Positions 10,751 to 18,846 of a stretch of DNA of 64,000 nt are shown piece after piece. Under the pieces are notes generated by a model. The model worked only from the letters and a program-made list of their open reading frames with translations. It did not search any database and was not told where the DNA came from. A program made the translations under genes and the position numbers. The stretch is taken from NCBI RefSeq assembly GCF_000829905.1, contig NZ_CDPP01000004.1:148001-212000 (forward strand), given 5' to 3'. How positions within the stretch are numbered: the stretch's first letter is position 1; each line of letters starts with the position of its first letter. The DNA comes from Beduini massiliensis. Its GTDB lineage: Bacteria; Bacillota_I; Bacilli_A; Erysipelotrichales; Coprobacillaceae.

Positions 10751-11320
10751 GTGTTAACAATGAAAGATATCTTAGATGATTCCCATGAGCTTCTAAGACA
10801 AAAATCTCAAGAAGTCCCTCTTCCTTTATCAAAAGAAGATCACGACTTAATTTTATCTATGTATGAATACTTGGAAAATTCGCAAGATGATGAAATTGCC
10901 GAAAAATATGGATTACGACCCGGAGTGGGCATTGCCGCCGTTCAATTAGGCGTCCTTAAAAGAATGTGTGCCATCTTGATCCAAGATTATGATGAAGATG
11001 GAAATGTTATCAAGAAAGAAGCCTACGCCTTAGTCAATCCTAAAATTGTTTCTTATACACCAAAAATGGCCTATTTAAAAGCCGGAGAAGGATGTCTGTC
11101 TGTATTAAATGAACATGAAGGTTATGTCCATCGCCACGCAAAAGTCACCATCAAAGGCTATGATGAATTGACAAAACAAGAGGTCACTATTGTTGCCAGA
11201 GGGTACAACGCAATCGTGTACCAACACGAATTGGATCACTTTGACGGGAAACTTTTTTATGACTACATAAATAAAGATCATCCATTCATGGCACAGCCAA
11301 ACGCAATGGAAATTGAATAG
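10751..11320 (+). CDS. def: Peptide deformylase
   Basis: Metal-dependent enzyme removing the formyl group from new proteins. All three motifs are visible: GVGIAAVQLGV (motif I), EGCLSV (motif II, Cys metal ligand) and YQHELDHFDG (motif III, HExxH-type). I choose GTG 10751, giving MLTMKDILDDSHELLRQKS, which agrees with type 2 Bacillus-group deformylases and has GGGGTGAT spaced correctly upstream; GTG 10742 would sit inside that ribosome-binding site. 189 residues. Single gene, followed by a strong terminator. Confidence 0.95.
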   Translation: MLTMKDILDDSHELLRQKSQEVPLPLSKEDHDLILSMYEYLENSQDDEIAEKYGLRPGVGIAAVQLGVLKRMCAILIQDYDEDGNVIKKEAYALVNPKIVSYTPKMAYLKAGEGCLSVLNEHEGYVHRHAKVTIKGYDELTKQEVTIVARGYNAIVYQHELDHFDGKLFYDYINKDHPFMAQPNAMEIE

Positions 11321-11323
11321 ACA

Positions 11324-11355
11324 AAAACGGTACTGTGAGAAGTACCGTTTTCGTT
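11324..11355 (+). terminator. Terminator after def
   Basis: Eleven-base arms AAAACGGTACT/AGTACCGTTTT with loop GTGAGA. Being A-rich on one side and T-rich on the other, it can serve both def and the convergent small minus-strand gene. Confidence 0.9.
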
Positions 11356-11364
11356 TTCACTCTT

Positions 11365-11520
11365 TTATCTTAATCTGAAATAAACATTACGGGCAATCAC
11401 CATGACCTGCCCCCGAATCAAATATTTCACATTACGCCAATTCACCGCCGATAAAAATACCGGTAACAAGACAACCCCCACAATAACAAATAATAATAAC
11501 TGCTGTGCTTCACTCAACAT
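11365..11520 (-). CDS. Small single-pass membrane protein, 51 residues
   Basis: Begins MLSEAQQLLLFVIVGVVLLP, giving one N-terminal membrane helix (about residues 8-25), followed by a basic tail ending ARNVYFRLR. The start has a good ribosome-binding site (AAAGGAG nine bases upstream). It is convergent with def and shares its terminator. I do not recognise the family. The intact frame, clean start site and Arg-rich tail argue for a real gene; a spore or membrane-complex role would be a guess. Confidence 0.6.
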   Translation of the reverse strand: MLSEAQQLLLFVIVGVVLLPVFLSAVNWRNVKYLIRGQVMVIARNVYFRLR

Positions 11521-11609
11521 ACTTCATCTCTCCTTTAATTCCATTTACAATGTATTTATATAATTTATTTTCATTTTTCTTGAACTATCTACATATTAAT
11601 TCATATTCC

Positions 11610-11689
11610 ATCCATTGTCAATGGATTTATCCAAAATATTACATATAATATGGATTTTATATTGTAAAATACATCAATCATGATATAAT
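11610..11689 (+). promoter_or_regulatory. Promoter and candidate operators of the LexA-like repressor
   Basis: An extended -10 TGATATAAT (11681-11689) pairs with TTGTAA (11662-11667) at 16 bases. Upstream lies a perfect palindrome ATCCATT-GTC-AATGGAT (11610-11626), and an imperfect one, TTACATATA...TATATTGTAA (11639-11667), overlaps the -35. Both fit autoregulation by the downstream HTH protein. About 190 bases between 11521 and 11709 hold nothing else. Confidence 0.6.
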
Positions 11690-11709
11690 GCTATTAGATA
11701 GGAAGTGAC

Positions 11710-12435
11710 ATGATGTTTGGAGATAAACTTAAAAGTGCCCGATTAAATAAACAGTTAAAGCAGTCCGAACTGGCACGAATGCTGAATATAAAAAATACGA
11801 CCATCAGCAACTGGGAAAAAGGATTGAGTAAGCCGGATTTTGATATGATTGAAAAACTATGCTGGATTTTAGAAGTAGATGCCAATTATTTTTGCGAAAG
11901 TGCATTTGCGACACTGCAGCTTACCATTGCAGAACAAGCCCTTATTCAAAAGTATCGAAAGATAGAAAAAGCCGGACAGGAAATGATTGATTTCATCTTA
12001 GACAAAGAAATGTCACGTCGAGTATCCGACGCACCATTGATTGTGGATCCGGTCGTTTCTATTCCGCAACGTTACATTGACTGTTATCCTCGGCTAGCCA
12101 GCTGCGGCAGCGGAGAATACTTATTTGATGGCATCCCCAGCGAAAGTATCTCTGTTGATGAAACCTGTAATGCAGATTTTGCCATAGGGGTTAACGGACA
12201 TAGTATGGAGCCCACTTATTTTGATGGTGAAATTTTACTAATCAAAAAACAAAATCAGATTCTTCTAGGAGAAAAAGGATTATTTATCATCGATGGAGAA
12301 GCTTTTGTGAAAGAGTTAGGAAAAAAGAAACTCATCTCTCACAATCCTGATTATCCGGATATACAATTTACTTCCTCAATGAATATAACTTGTGTAGGAA
12401 AAGTCATTGGGTCTTATGATAAGTCATTAGCTTAG
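11710..12435 (+). CDS. XRE-type repressor with S24/LexA-like autocleavage domain
   Basis: A 241-residue two-domain regulator. Residues 4-60 form an XRE helix-turn-helix (SELARMLNIKNTTISNWEKG). The C-terminal half is a LexA/CI-type S24 domain: a Cys-Gly cleavage site at 132-133 (LASCGSGE), nucleophile Ser165 in NGHSMEPTYFDGE, and Lys201 in EAFVKELG. Such repressors (HdiR, CI, ImmR types) are inactivated by self-cleavage during DNA damage. Two ATG codons (11710, 11713) fit the AGGAAG site. No prophage genes are adjacent, so it may control a chromosomal regulon or itself. Dyads upstream are candidate operators. Confidence 0.88.
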   Translation: MMFGDKLKSARLNKQLKQSELARMLNIKNTTISNWEKGLSKPDFDMIEKLCWILEVDANYFCESAFATLQLTIAEQALIQKYRKIEKAGQEMIDFILDKEMSRRVSDAPLIVDPVVSIPQRYIDCYPRLASCGSGEYLFDGIPSESISVDETCNADFAIGVNGHSMEPTYFDGEILLIKKQNQILLGEKGLFIIDGEAFVKELGKKKLISHNPDYPDIQFTSSMNITCVGKVIGSYDKSLA

Positions 12436-12447
12436 CTGATGACTTTT
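12421..12447 (+). terminator. Weak hairpin terminator at the repressor stop
   Basis: Arms AAGTCATTAGC/GCTGATGACTT (one wobble) with a 3-base loop followed by TTTATG. The T run is short, so some read-through into the WYL regulator is likely. Confidence 0.5.
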
Positions 12448-12475
12448 ATGTTAGAATAGAAAAAGAGGTGATTTT

Positions 12476-13372
12476 ATGCATATTAGCCGTTTGTTTGAAA
12501 TTGTTTATATCTTATTGAATAAAAAGAATGTCACTGCCGTTGAACTGGCAGAACATTTTGAAGTATCAACCCGTACTATCTATCGTGATATTGACACCTT
12601 AAATATGGCAGGCATTCCTGTTTACACTATGCAAGGCAAAGGCGGCGGCATCGGTCTGTTAGATAATTTTATTTTAAATAAGACGTATCTGTCCAAAGAA
12701 GAACAAAGTGAAATTTTAACTGCGATTGAATGTATTCGTCGCTTAGATCATTCAGCATCAAAACAAATCATGGATAAACTCAGCCATTTTTTCCAACAGG
12801 AGCAAAGCACTTGGATCGAGGTTGATTTTAACAGTTGGAGCAATCAGCAAGGCAATGACTTTTTCCATCAATTAAAAGAAGCGATTCTTTCAAAACAGAG
12901 GATAACCTTCACCTATTACAACAATAACGGAGAAAAAAGCCGTCGAACCGTAGAACCGATCCGATTAATCTTTAAATATCAGGACTGGTATTTGTATGCC
13001 TATTGTCGTATGCGCGAGGACTATCGCTACTTTAAATTGAATCGCATGGAAGATTTGATTACCACTAAGGAACATTTTGAAAAAGATCATCAAGATGCTT
13101 TGCCGCAAGTACATCAGCAGACCAATACAGAGAGCATTCATCTGACTTTAAAATTTGAACCGGAAGCTGCTTTTCGAATCCGTGATGAATACAGCAATGT
13201 TCAGCCGCTCGAAGACGGAAGCATGATTATGGAAATTGACTTGGAGAATAGACAATGGGTCTATAGCTATCTTTTATCTTTTGGGGATCAGGTCACCGTG
13301 CTCGCACCTTTAGAAATCAAAGAAGGTCTACTAAAAATAATCGAAGACATTCGTCATAAATATGACAGCTAG
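12476..13372 (+). CDS. HTH and WYL domain transcriptional regulator (YafY type)
   Basis: A 298-residue regulator. Residues 1-60 are a DeoR-like HTH (TAVELAEHFEVSTRTIYRDIDTL), residues about 140-215 a WYL domain (VEPIRLIFKYQDWYLYAYCR, YFKLNRMEDL), and the C-terminus a WCX-type domain. WYL proteins sense small molecules or nucleic acids and act as activators or repressors. It lies 53 bases before a small zinc-ribbon gene, a pairing often seen for YafY-type regulators, which suggests it controls that gene. GAGGTGATTTT precedes its ATG. Confidence 0.9.
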   Translation: MHISRLFEIVYILLNKKNVTAVELAEHFEVSTRTIYRDIDTLNMAGIPVYTMQGKGGGIGLLDNFILNKTYLSKEEQSEILTAIECIRRLDHSASKQIMDKLSHFFQQEQSTWIEVDFNSWSNQQGNDFFHQLKEAILSKQRITFTYYNNNGEKSRRTVEPIRLIFKYQDWYLYAYCRMREDYRYFKLNRMEDLITTKEHFEKDHQDALPQVHQQTNTESIHLTLKFEPEAAFRIRDEYSNVQPLEDGSMIMEIDLENRQWVYSYLLSFGDQVTVLAPLEIKEGLLKIIEDIRHKYDS

Positions 13373-13425
13373 TTGTCAGGTTATCCATTGTATAATGAAC
13401 TTGTAAATGAAAGGAGAGCAAGACA

Positions 13426-13668
13426 ATGGAAAAATTTTGCCAAAGCTGTGGAATGCCGCTTACAAATGAAGTATTAGGAACAAATGAGGATGGAAGTTTA
13501 AATCAAGACTATTGTAAATATTGTTATGCGGAGGGAAAATTCACTCAAGAATGCACCATGGAAGAAATGATCGAATTTTGTGTTCCGATGATGAAAGACA
13601 TGAAACCTGAAGAAGCCAGAAAAATGATGCAGGAATTCTTTCCTCATTTAAAACGATGGAAAGCATAA
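13426..13668 (+). CDS. Putative zinc-ribbon protein, 80 residues
   Basis: Starts MEKFCQSCGMPL and has a second CxxC pair in DYCKYCYAEGKF; the four cysteines (residues 5, 8 and the later pair) form a zinc ribbon. The remainder, ECTMEEMIEFCVPMMKDMKPEEARKMM, is helical. This matches the small 'putative zinc ribbon' family of unknown function. AAGGAGAGCAAGACA precedes the start. Probably controlled by the WYL regulator immediately upstream. Confidence 0.85.
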   Translation: MEKFCQSCGMPLTNEVLGTNEDGSLNQDYCKYCYAEGKFTQECTMEEMIEFCVPMMKDMKPEEARKMMQEFFPHLKRWKA

Positions 13669-13684
13669 TCATTTAAACAAGAAG

Positions 13685-13711
13685 GGTTTATCGCCAGATA
13701 GATCTTTTTTT
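13685..13711 (+). terminator. Terminator after the zinc-ribbon gene
   Basis: Eight-bp stem GGTTTATC/GATAGATC (two G-T wobbles), loop GCCA, then seven T. Confidence 0.75.
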
Positions 13712-13780
13712 ATACACATTTTAAATTCATGGCAGTTATGATATTCTGTACATAGATATTCATAAGAAAGGTGTTCCGTC

Positions 13781-14614
13781 ATGATTAATAAAAACAGCTT
13801 AAAAAAACTCAGCAGCCATCGTACCGTTCTTTCGTGTGGGGAAGATTTTGCTTATGTCTTGCCTAATGAATCCCTAAGCAATCTTATTTCCAATTTCACC
13901 ATTACTTTCCCTAGTAAAAAGATGATTTCGGATGCATACACGATTATGCCCCATGGGAGTGTGACTCTCGTCTTTTTTCATAATGCAAACGGACTCCATA
14001 GTTTATTATTCGGTCCGACTACTCAGCCCCAAAAAGTGGGAGCTATTGCAAATACCTATGATATAATTTTCATTATTGAATTTCAGCCGGCTGGATTCTT
14101 CCCATTCACTAAAATTAATCAAAAGACGCTTACCGATAAAACTATCCCTTTTTCTTCCATCGATGACACGCTCGATCAGTCCCTTCGACACCTTCTTATC
14201 ACGTCCTCATCTGCCGAGGGATTATTAAACGCGGTAGAAAAGAAACTATTATCCCATATTCAATTACTGTACCCAAACGAACTTGCGCTAGCACTAATAT
14301 CCATCATTCAAACACAAGGAATGATCACGTCTTCTGAAATTTCCAACTGTGTTTTTTATAGTTCTCGTCACTTGAATCGGCTGTTTAATATATATTTAGG
14401 AATGAGTATGAAAGCTTTCTCACGATTAGTTCGTATCAATAAAGCTATTGATTTATTGAATCAAACATCGTACTCTTTAGCCTTTGTATGCGAAAAACTA
14501 CAGTATTATGATGTTTCTCATTTTGTGAAGGATTTTAAGATTGTTTGCGGTATCACTCCACAGGAATATAGAGAGCATATGTCCGATTTTTACAATGAAA
14601 TAGCGAAATATTGA
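13781..14614 (+). CDS. AraC family transcriptional regulator
   Basis: A 277-residue protein. The C-terminal 90 residues carry the two AraC helix-turn-helix motifs: SSRHLNRLFNIYLGMSMKAF and the signature ending FVKDFKIVCGITPQEYREHM. The N-terminal domain (VLPNESLSNLISNFTITF) looks like a DUF6597-type sensor, with no recognised ligand. It is followed 47 bases later by a VOC-family gene, a plausible target. Preceded by AAAGGTGTTCC. Function beyond DNA binding is not known. Confidence 0.87.
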   Translation: MINKNSLKKLSSHRTVLSCGEDFAYVLPNESLSNLISNFTITFPSKKMISDAYTIMPHGSVTLVFFHNANGLHSLLFGPTTQPQKVGAIANTYDIIFIIEFQPAGFFPFTKINQKTLTDKTIPFSSIDDTLDQSLRHLLITSSSAEGLLNAVEKKLLSHIQLLYPNELALALISIIQTQGMITSSEISNCVFYSSRHLNRLFNIYLGMSMKAFSRLVRINKAIDLLNQTSYSLAFVCEKLQYYDVSHFVKDFKIVCGITPQEYREHMSDFYNEIAKY

Positions 14615-14661
14615 TTCTATAATAGAAGATGTAAAACATATAGAAAGAAGGATAAATCAAG

Positions 14662-15069
14662 ATGAAATTTAATGAAACTACCATTCGTATTCTAGTAAGA
14701 AAAGACTACGGGGAATGCTTTGACTTTTACACACAAAAAATAGGACTCTGTCCTGTTTGGGGCGATCGAAACGGCCCTTATACTTCTTTTGCCATAAGCA
14801 GTGACACACCGCCATGCTTTGCCATTTTTTCCGGAGATAATATGCCCATGTTTCAAGGTTATACGCAGCCGGAAACGTTAAAGCAGCCAGATACTATTAC
14901 TGCTGTCATTCCAAGCCTTGATTTAGATGGAGACTATCAGCGTTTAAAAGCCGCCGGCGTTTCTTTTTTGGGAGAACCACAGTATATTGAAGAATGGGGA
15001 ATGCGCTGTACTTATTTTAGAGATCCTGAAGGCAATCTATTTGAATTAAATGATGCCAGTGGTGTTTAA
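14662..15069 (+). CDS. VOC family (glyoxalase/bleomycin-resistance fold) protein
   Basis: A 135-residue protein with the paired beta-alpha-beta-beta-beta units of the vicinal-oxygen-chelate fold. The C-terminal segment GMRCTYFRDPEGNLFELND is the recognisable VOC signature and the N-terminus CFDFYTQKIGLCPVWGDR the first repeat. Such proteins are dioxygenases, lyases or drug-binding proteins; the substrate cannot be told. GAAGGATAAATCAAG precedes ATG. It follows the AraC regulator and ends at a strong terminator. Confidence 0.87.
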   Translation: MKFNETTIRILVRKDYGECFDFYTQKIGLCPVWGDRNGPYTSFAISSDTPPCFAIFSGDNMPMFQGYTQPETLKQPDTITAVIPSLDLDGDYQRLKAAGVSFLGEPQYIEEWGMRCTYFRDPEGNLFELNDASGV

Positions 15070-15083
15070 ACATCTTTATAGAC

Positions 15084-15140
15084 AAAAAAACGCAAAAGCG
15101 AATACATAATTTGTATTTGCAATTTGCGTTTTTTATTTTT
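15084..15140 (+). terminator. Long hairpin terminator after the VOC gene
   Basis: Outer arms AAAAACGCAAA/TTTGCGTTTTT enclose an inner AATACA/TGTATT stem, followed by a T-rich tract on the plus strand and an A-rich one before it, so it can act in both directions. Confidence 0.85.
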
Positions 15141-15167
15141 ACCCAAGATAAACTTCTCATTTACCAA

Positions 15168-15192
15168 TAAAAAAGAGGAATTGCTTCCTCTT
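15168..15192 (-). terminator. Terminator after obgE
   Basis: Stem AAGAGGAA/TTCCTCTT with 4-base loop, then a T run on the minus strand. Overlaps the obgE stop. Confidence 0.85.
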
Positions 15193-16480
15193 AATCCATC
15201 CAATCAAATTCAAAATCTAAGATGCGAATCGTATCCCCATTTTCTGCACCGGCTACACGCAAAGCTTCATCTAAGCCTAAATTACGCATTTTTAAAGCAA
15301 AGCGCTTAAACGAGTCATCAGAAACAAAGCTGGTCATCGCCACGATTTTTTCGATCTTTTCTCCGGTCACTTCCCAGATGCCATTGCCTAAATTATGAAT
15401 ATTGAATTCTGGTTGTGAGTCTCCTTCGAACGTATATAGAACACTCTTTTCCTGAATTTCTTCTTCGTCCATAGGGAATTCCGGTGTTTGTGCCAATAAA
15501 TCGGCAATACGATAAATCGGCAGATCCAATCCCTCATGAGTAATCGCACTTATCGGGAAGATTTCGACATCTTCTCCAACTTCCTTTTTAAAACGTTCTA
15601 AGTTTTCCTGAGCACCCTCCATATCCATCTTATTGGCGATGATAATTTGAGGACGTTCTAACAAACGATATTTATACTCAGCTAATTCGTCATTAATAAT
15701 ACGGTAGTCTTCTATTGGATCGCGTCCTTCGCTTGCTCCCATATCAATCACATGCACAATAACACGGCATCTTTCAATATGGCGCAAAAACTGATGACCC
15801 AATCCTTTGCCTTGGCTGGCACCTTCGATTAATCCGGGTAAATCTGCCATGACAAAAGAACGCCCGTCTTTTGCCTGAACCACACCTAAATTAGGTACGA
15901 TCGTGGTAAAATGGTAATCTGCTATTTCCGGTCTTGCACGAGAAACAACCGATAATAAGGTAGATTTCCCAACTGATGGGAATCCCACAAGCCCTACATC
16001 CGCTAACAGCTTCAATTCGCAGATGACATTAAAGGATTCTCCCGGTTCTCCACGTTCACAGATTGTCGGTGCAGGATTACGGCTGGTAGCAAAACGAGCA
16101 TTCCCACGTCCGCCACGTCCGCCTTTAGCTAAGACAACTCGCTGTTTATCTGTTGTTAAATCGGCAATCGTCATTCCTGTATCTTCATTAATTAACATTG
16201 TTCCAACCGGTACTTTCACGATCATATCCTGACCGCTGGCACCTGCCATTTTCTTCGCCATACCATTAGCACCGTTGCGTGCACGATATTCACGTTTAAA
16301 ACGGATATCCAACAACGTCGATAAAGAAGTTGTGGCTTCAAAGATAATACTTCCGCCACGTCCTCCATCACCACCGGCAGGACCGCCTCTTGGCACATGA
16401 GCTTCACGTCTGAAGGCAACAACTCCATCTCCGCCGCTTCCGGCTTCTACATATATTTTTGCTTTATCAATAAATTGCAT
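15191..16480 (-). CDS. obgE: GTPase Obg
   Basis: Essential ribosome-associated GTPase, 429 residues. Residues 1-158 form the glycine-rich Obg fold (FIDKAKIYVEAGSGGDGVVAFRREA begins it), then the G domain with GFPSVGKSTL (G1), DLPGLIEGA (G3) and ANKMD (G4), then the C-terminal OCT domain (YTFEGDSQPEFNIHNLGNG). It follows rplU-prp-rpmA, the conserved Firmicutes order, but a terminator lies between rpmA and obgE. spo0B, found between rpmA and obg in Bacillus, is absent. Confidence 0.97.
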   Translation of the reverse strand: MQFIDKAKIYVEAGSGGDGVVAFRREAHVPRGGPAGGDGGRGGSIIFEATTSLSTLLDIRFKREYRARNGANGMAKKMAGASGQDMIVKVPVGTMLINEDTGMTIADLTTDKQRVVLAKGGRGGRGNARFATSRNPAPTICERGEPGESFNVICELKLLADVGLVGFPSVGKSTLLSVVSRARPEIADYHFTTIVPNLGVVQAKDGRSFVMADLPGLIEGASQGKGLGHQFLRHIERCRVIVHVIDMGASEGRDPIEDYRIINDELAEYKYRLLERPQIIIANKMDMEGAQENLERFKKEVGEDVEIFPISAITHEGLDLPIYRIADLLAQTPEFPMDEEEIQEKSVLYTFEGDSQPEFNIHNLGNGIWEVTGEKIEKIVAMTSFVSDDSFKRFALKMRNLGLDEALRVAGAENGDTIRILDFEFDWMD

Positions 16481-16511
16481 GATTTCACCTCAATTTCATT
16501 ATTCACAATTT

Positions 16512-16538
16512 TAACAAAAAAATCCCTTTAGGGATTTT
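16512..16538 (-). terminator. Terminator after rpmA
   Basis: Stem AAAATCCC/GGGATTTT with 4-base loop, followed on the minus strand by a T run. Separates the ribosomal protein unit from obgE. Confidence 0.85.
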
Positions 16539-16540
16539 AA

Positions 16541-16825
16541 TTAAGCAACTGGATATACTGAAACTTTAGTTTTCTTTTTACCTAATCTTTCAAATTTAAC
16601 CACACCGTCTACTTTTGCAAATAAAGTGTCATCTCCACCTTTACCTACATTTGTACCCGGATGAATTTTAGTACCTCTTTGTCTATAAATGATAGACCCA
16701 GCTGTACAAGTCTGTCCATCTGCTAATTTAGCTCCTAATCTTTTTGATTCAGAGTCACGACCATTCTTAGTTGACCCAACTCCCTTTTTAGAAGCGAATA
16801 ACTGTAAATCTAATTTTAATAACAT
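16541..16825 (-). CDS. rpmA: 50S ribosomal protein L27
   Basis: A 94-residue L27 with an N-terminal extension [11 protein letters not shown] before the mature start [13 protein letters not shown]. This extension is the Firmicutes pro-peptide cut by the cysteine protease Prp, encoded 3 bases upstream. Mature L27 reaches the peptidyl-transferase centre, so cleavage is essential in Staphylococcus aureus. Conserved core [18 protein letters not shown] is intact. Confidence 0.97.
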   Translation of the reverse strand: MLLKLDLQLFASKKGVGSTKNGRDSESKRLGAKLADGQTCTAGSIIYRQRGTKIHPGTNVGKGGDDTLFAKVDGVVKFERLGKKKTKVSVYPVA

Positions 16826-16828
16826 GCG

Positions 16829-17143
16829 TTACACCTCCTGGATAGATATATACTCAAAGTAACTTTCTTCGATTGTTTTCAACTGAATATGAAGTGTCTC
16901 TAGTATCACTTGCAATTCCATATGTAAACAATCCTTTATTAACATGTCGACACGCCCTTCTTCTACGGTATAGTCACAATAGTCAATCAAACCAAATTCG
17001 TGAATCGCATTAATTCCACCGATTGCGACAGCACTCACACCAGCACAAACGATGTCTTTCCCACGATTTTCAAATAAAGCATGACCCGTAATAGTCAGTC
17101 GACTTATTTTATCTTCTTTTTTTTCAACAATGATTTTAATCAT
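16829..17143 (-). CDS. prp: Ribosomal-processing cysteine protease Prp
   Basis: A 104-residue protease that removes the L27 leader. The catalytic His21 and Cys33 are in ITGHALFENRGKDIVCAGVSAV, the family signature. It sits between rplU and rpmA as usual, 2 bases after rplU and 3 before rpmA, and the matching cleavable L27 leader is present downstream. Confidence 0.95.
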   Translation of the reverse strand: MIKIIVEKKEDKISRLTITGHALFENRGKDIVCAGVSAVAIGGINAIHEFGLIDYCDYTVEEGRVDMLIKDCLHMELQVILETLHIQLKTIEESYFEYISIQEV

Positions 17144-17145
17144 GA

Positions 17146-17454
17146 TTAAGCATTGATAGCTTCGATGATTAATTTAGTATAAGGTTGACGATGACCTTGT
17201 TTTTTGTGGTAATGTTTTTTAGGTTGATATTTGTAGACAATCACTTTCTTATCTTTTCCGTGTTTTTCTACTTTAGCTTGAACTGTAGCCCCTTCAACAT
17301 AAGGAGCCCCCACTTTTGTGTCATCTCCACCAACGAATAATACTTTATCAAAAGTATAAACGTCACCTTCATTAACATCTAATTTTTCTACAAAGATCGC
17401 TTGTCCAGCTTCAACTTTTAATTGTTTTCCACCTGTTTCAATTACTGCGTACAT
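17146..17454 (-). CDS. rplU: 50S ribosomal protein L21
   Basis: A 102-residue L21 beginning [18 protein letters not shown] and ending with the basic [19 protein letters not shown] segment that contacts rRNA. Preceded by an AGGAGGTGCGAAATTA site and by an L21 leader RNA, which in Firmicutes is thought to mediate autoregulation of this operon. Confidence 0.97.
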   Translation of the reverse strand: MYAVIETGGKQLKVEAGQAIFVEKLDVNEGDVYTFDKVLFVGGDDTKVGAPYVEGATVQAKVEKHGKDKKVIVYKYQPKKHYHKKQGHRQPYTKLIIEAINA

Positions 17455-17459
17455 TAATT

Positions 17460-17555
17460 TCGCACCTCCTATAATTTTCTCTAAGACTCGCCAACAAAGG
17501 CAGCTAAGCTTTAATACCTTATATGTGCGGTTGTAGCTAGAGGTCTACAACATTT
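17460..17555 (-). promoter_or_regulatory. L21 leader RNA
   Basis: The 5' untranslated region of rplU contains, on the minus strand, GCTACAACCGCA and later TTGGCGAGTCTTAGAGAAA followed by TATAGGAGGTGC. This matches the conserved L21 leader pattern of Firmicutes. Extent is approximate. Confidence 0.75.
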
Positions 17556-17558
17556 CAT

Positions 17559-17587
17559 ATGTTAGCATAAAATCATTTTATTTTCAA
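17559..17587 (-). promoter_or_regulatory. rplU promoter
   Basis: TTGAAA (17582-17587), 17-base spacer and TAACAT (17559-17564) preceded by TGC, just after the spoIVFB stop. It separates ribosomal-protein transcription from the sporulation genes. Confidence 0.65.
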
Positions 17588-17591
17588 TCTT

Positions 17592-18293
17592 TTATTCTTC
17601 TTTTTTTAAATAAATATTGAAATATGGACGATAAATCGAGTATCCTTTATTCCATTTGATGTGTTTGTAATGAACAAACTGATTGCGCAGCATTAACAGC
17701 TGAGTATAGATTTCTTCGATTCGCCTAAAATAAAGAATTTGCTGCAACCAAAGATAAGCATAGATTAAAAGAACTTCCACTCCTAAATAATACCCGCATA
17801 ACAGACTTAAACAGATCACCGACAAAATACCGGTCAAATATAGAGTAAGCTTATAAGGAAATATAAAGGACAACCCGATCAGGACAACCTTACTGCCATC
17901 TAACGGATACAGCGGCAGCAGATTAAAAAGCAGCATCAAAAAGTTAAACTGTAAAGCATAATGGAATGTACTTGCCCCTAAATATGGCTTCAAATAAAGT
18001 AAAGCTGCCCAAATAATAATATGGCTTAATGGTCCCATGATACTGACCAACAGTTCTTTTAATACATGATAGTTACCATAATAAAGAATTTCCAAGTAAG
18101 CACCAAATGGCAGCAACGTCATTTTCCCTAACTTAAAGTTAAAAAAATATGCCATCAGCAGATGACACATTTCATGGAATAAAACGATTGAAAAAATAAT
18201 TAAATAGTTCTTAAAATATCCCACTTGCAAAGCAATCAAAAAATAAATGAACGTCACCGGATGAACTTTAAAGCATCTGCTTAGCTTCTTCAT
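17592..18293 (-). CDS. spoIVFB: Site-2 intramembrane metalloprotease SpoIVFB
   Basis: A 233-residue membrane protease. The M50 zinc motif HEMCH is at residues 40-44 inside a membrane helix, and the third ligand is Asp131 in NLLPLYPLDGSK. In Bacillus SpoIVFB cuts pro-sigma K in the mother cell during sporulation. Start ATG 18293 has AAGGAA 8 bases upstream; an upstream TTG would add nine residues. The gene overlaps spoIVFA by 26 bases. Position before rplU is the same as in B. subtilis. Confidence 0.9.
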   Translation of the reverse strand: MKKLSRCFKVHPVTFIYFLIALQVGYFKNYLIIFSIVLFHEMCHLLMAYFFNFKLGKMTLLPFGAYLEILYYGNYHVLKELLVSIMGPLSHIIIWAALLYLKPYLGASTFHYALQFNFLMLLFNLLPLYPLDGSKVVLIGLSFIFPYKLTLYLTGILSVICLSLLCGYYLGVEVLLIYAYLWLQQILYFRRIEEIYTQLLMLRNQFVHYKHIKWNKGYSIYRPYFNIYLKKEE

Positions 18294-18846
18294 AAGTAAT
18301 TTCCTTATTATCATATTCAAAGATCATAATAAACTGCTTATCGTAAACACCGATCGTGTCTCCGGCATGTACATAATCATATAAATTAAGATTTGAATCT
18401 TGGATACAGCCATACGTAATCTTTAGTCCATTAATCCCCTGAATGATGACATAATCTTTTAAAATATCCTGATGTCCTTTATAAATGACTGTCCCTTCAC
18501 AAAGAATAGATACCTGATTACTGCCGCTCTTATAATAGTTCTTGTCTAGCAGTTGATACTCACTCACATTGGCAACAGGTACCGCTTCTTCTTTCTTGCC
18601 AAAAAAAGGACTGAAATAAGCAGAGATATTTTGTACTAAGGCATTCACGTTTAAATCTTCCATAATAAATTTTTTGATAACGGTTTGCTCCGGCCAAACT
18701 TTAAAATAGGTCATGACGCCAATACCGATCATGATCGCTATCATTACTTTGACCATGTAATTGTAAAAATGTTTAAAATGATTGTCATTCAATCGCCGAA
18801 CTTTTCTGGCTTTCATTCTGTGTTTAATATAATCAACGTCGTTCAT
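18268..18846 (-). CDS. spoIVFA: SpoIVFA-like protein with degenerate M23 domain
   Basis: A 192-residue protein with one N-terminal membrane helix (about residues 29-47) and a C-terminal LytM/M23-like fold (YVIIQGINGLKITYGCIQD, LYDYVHAGDTIGVYD) lacking the zinc-binding histidines. SpoIVFA anchors and inhibits SpoIVFB in Bacillus, and the genes overlap here. It is shorter than the Bacillus protein, so the assignment leans partly on position. Confidence 0.78.
   Translation of the reverse strand: MNDVDYIKHRMKARKVRRLNDNHFKHFYNYMVKVMIAIMIGIGVMTYFKVWPEQTVIKKFIMEDLNVNALVQNISAYFSPFFGKKEEAVPVANVSEYQLLDKNYYKSGSNQVSILCEGTVIYKGHQDILKDYVIIQGINGLKITYGCIQDSNLNLYDYVHAGDTIGVYDKQFIMIFEYDNKEITYEEAKQML

Noticed and set aside
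16829-17143. Hypothetical protein between two ribosomal genes
   Set aside because: The His21/Cys33 pair and the cleavable L27 leader identify it as the Prp protease.
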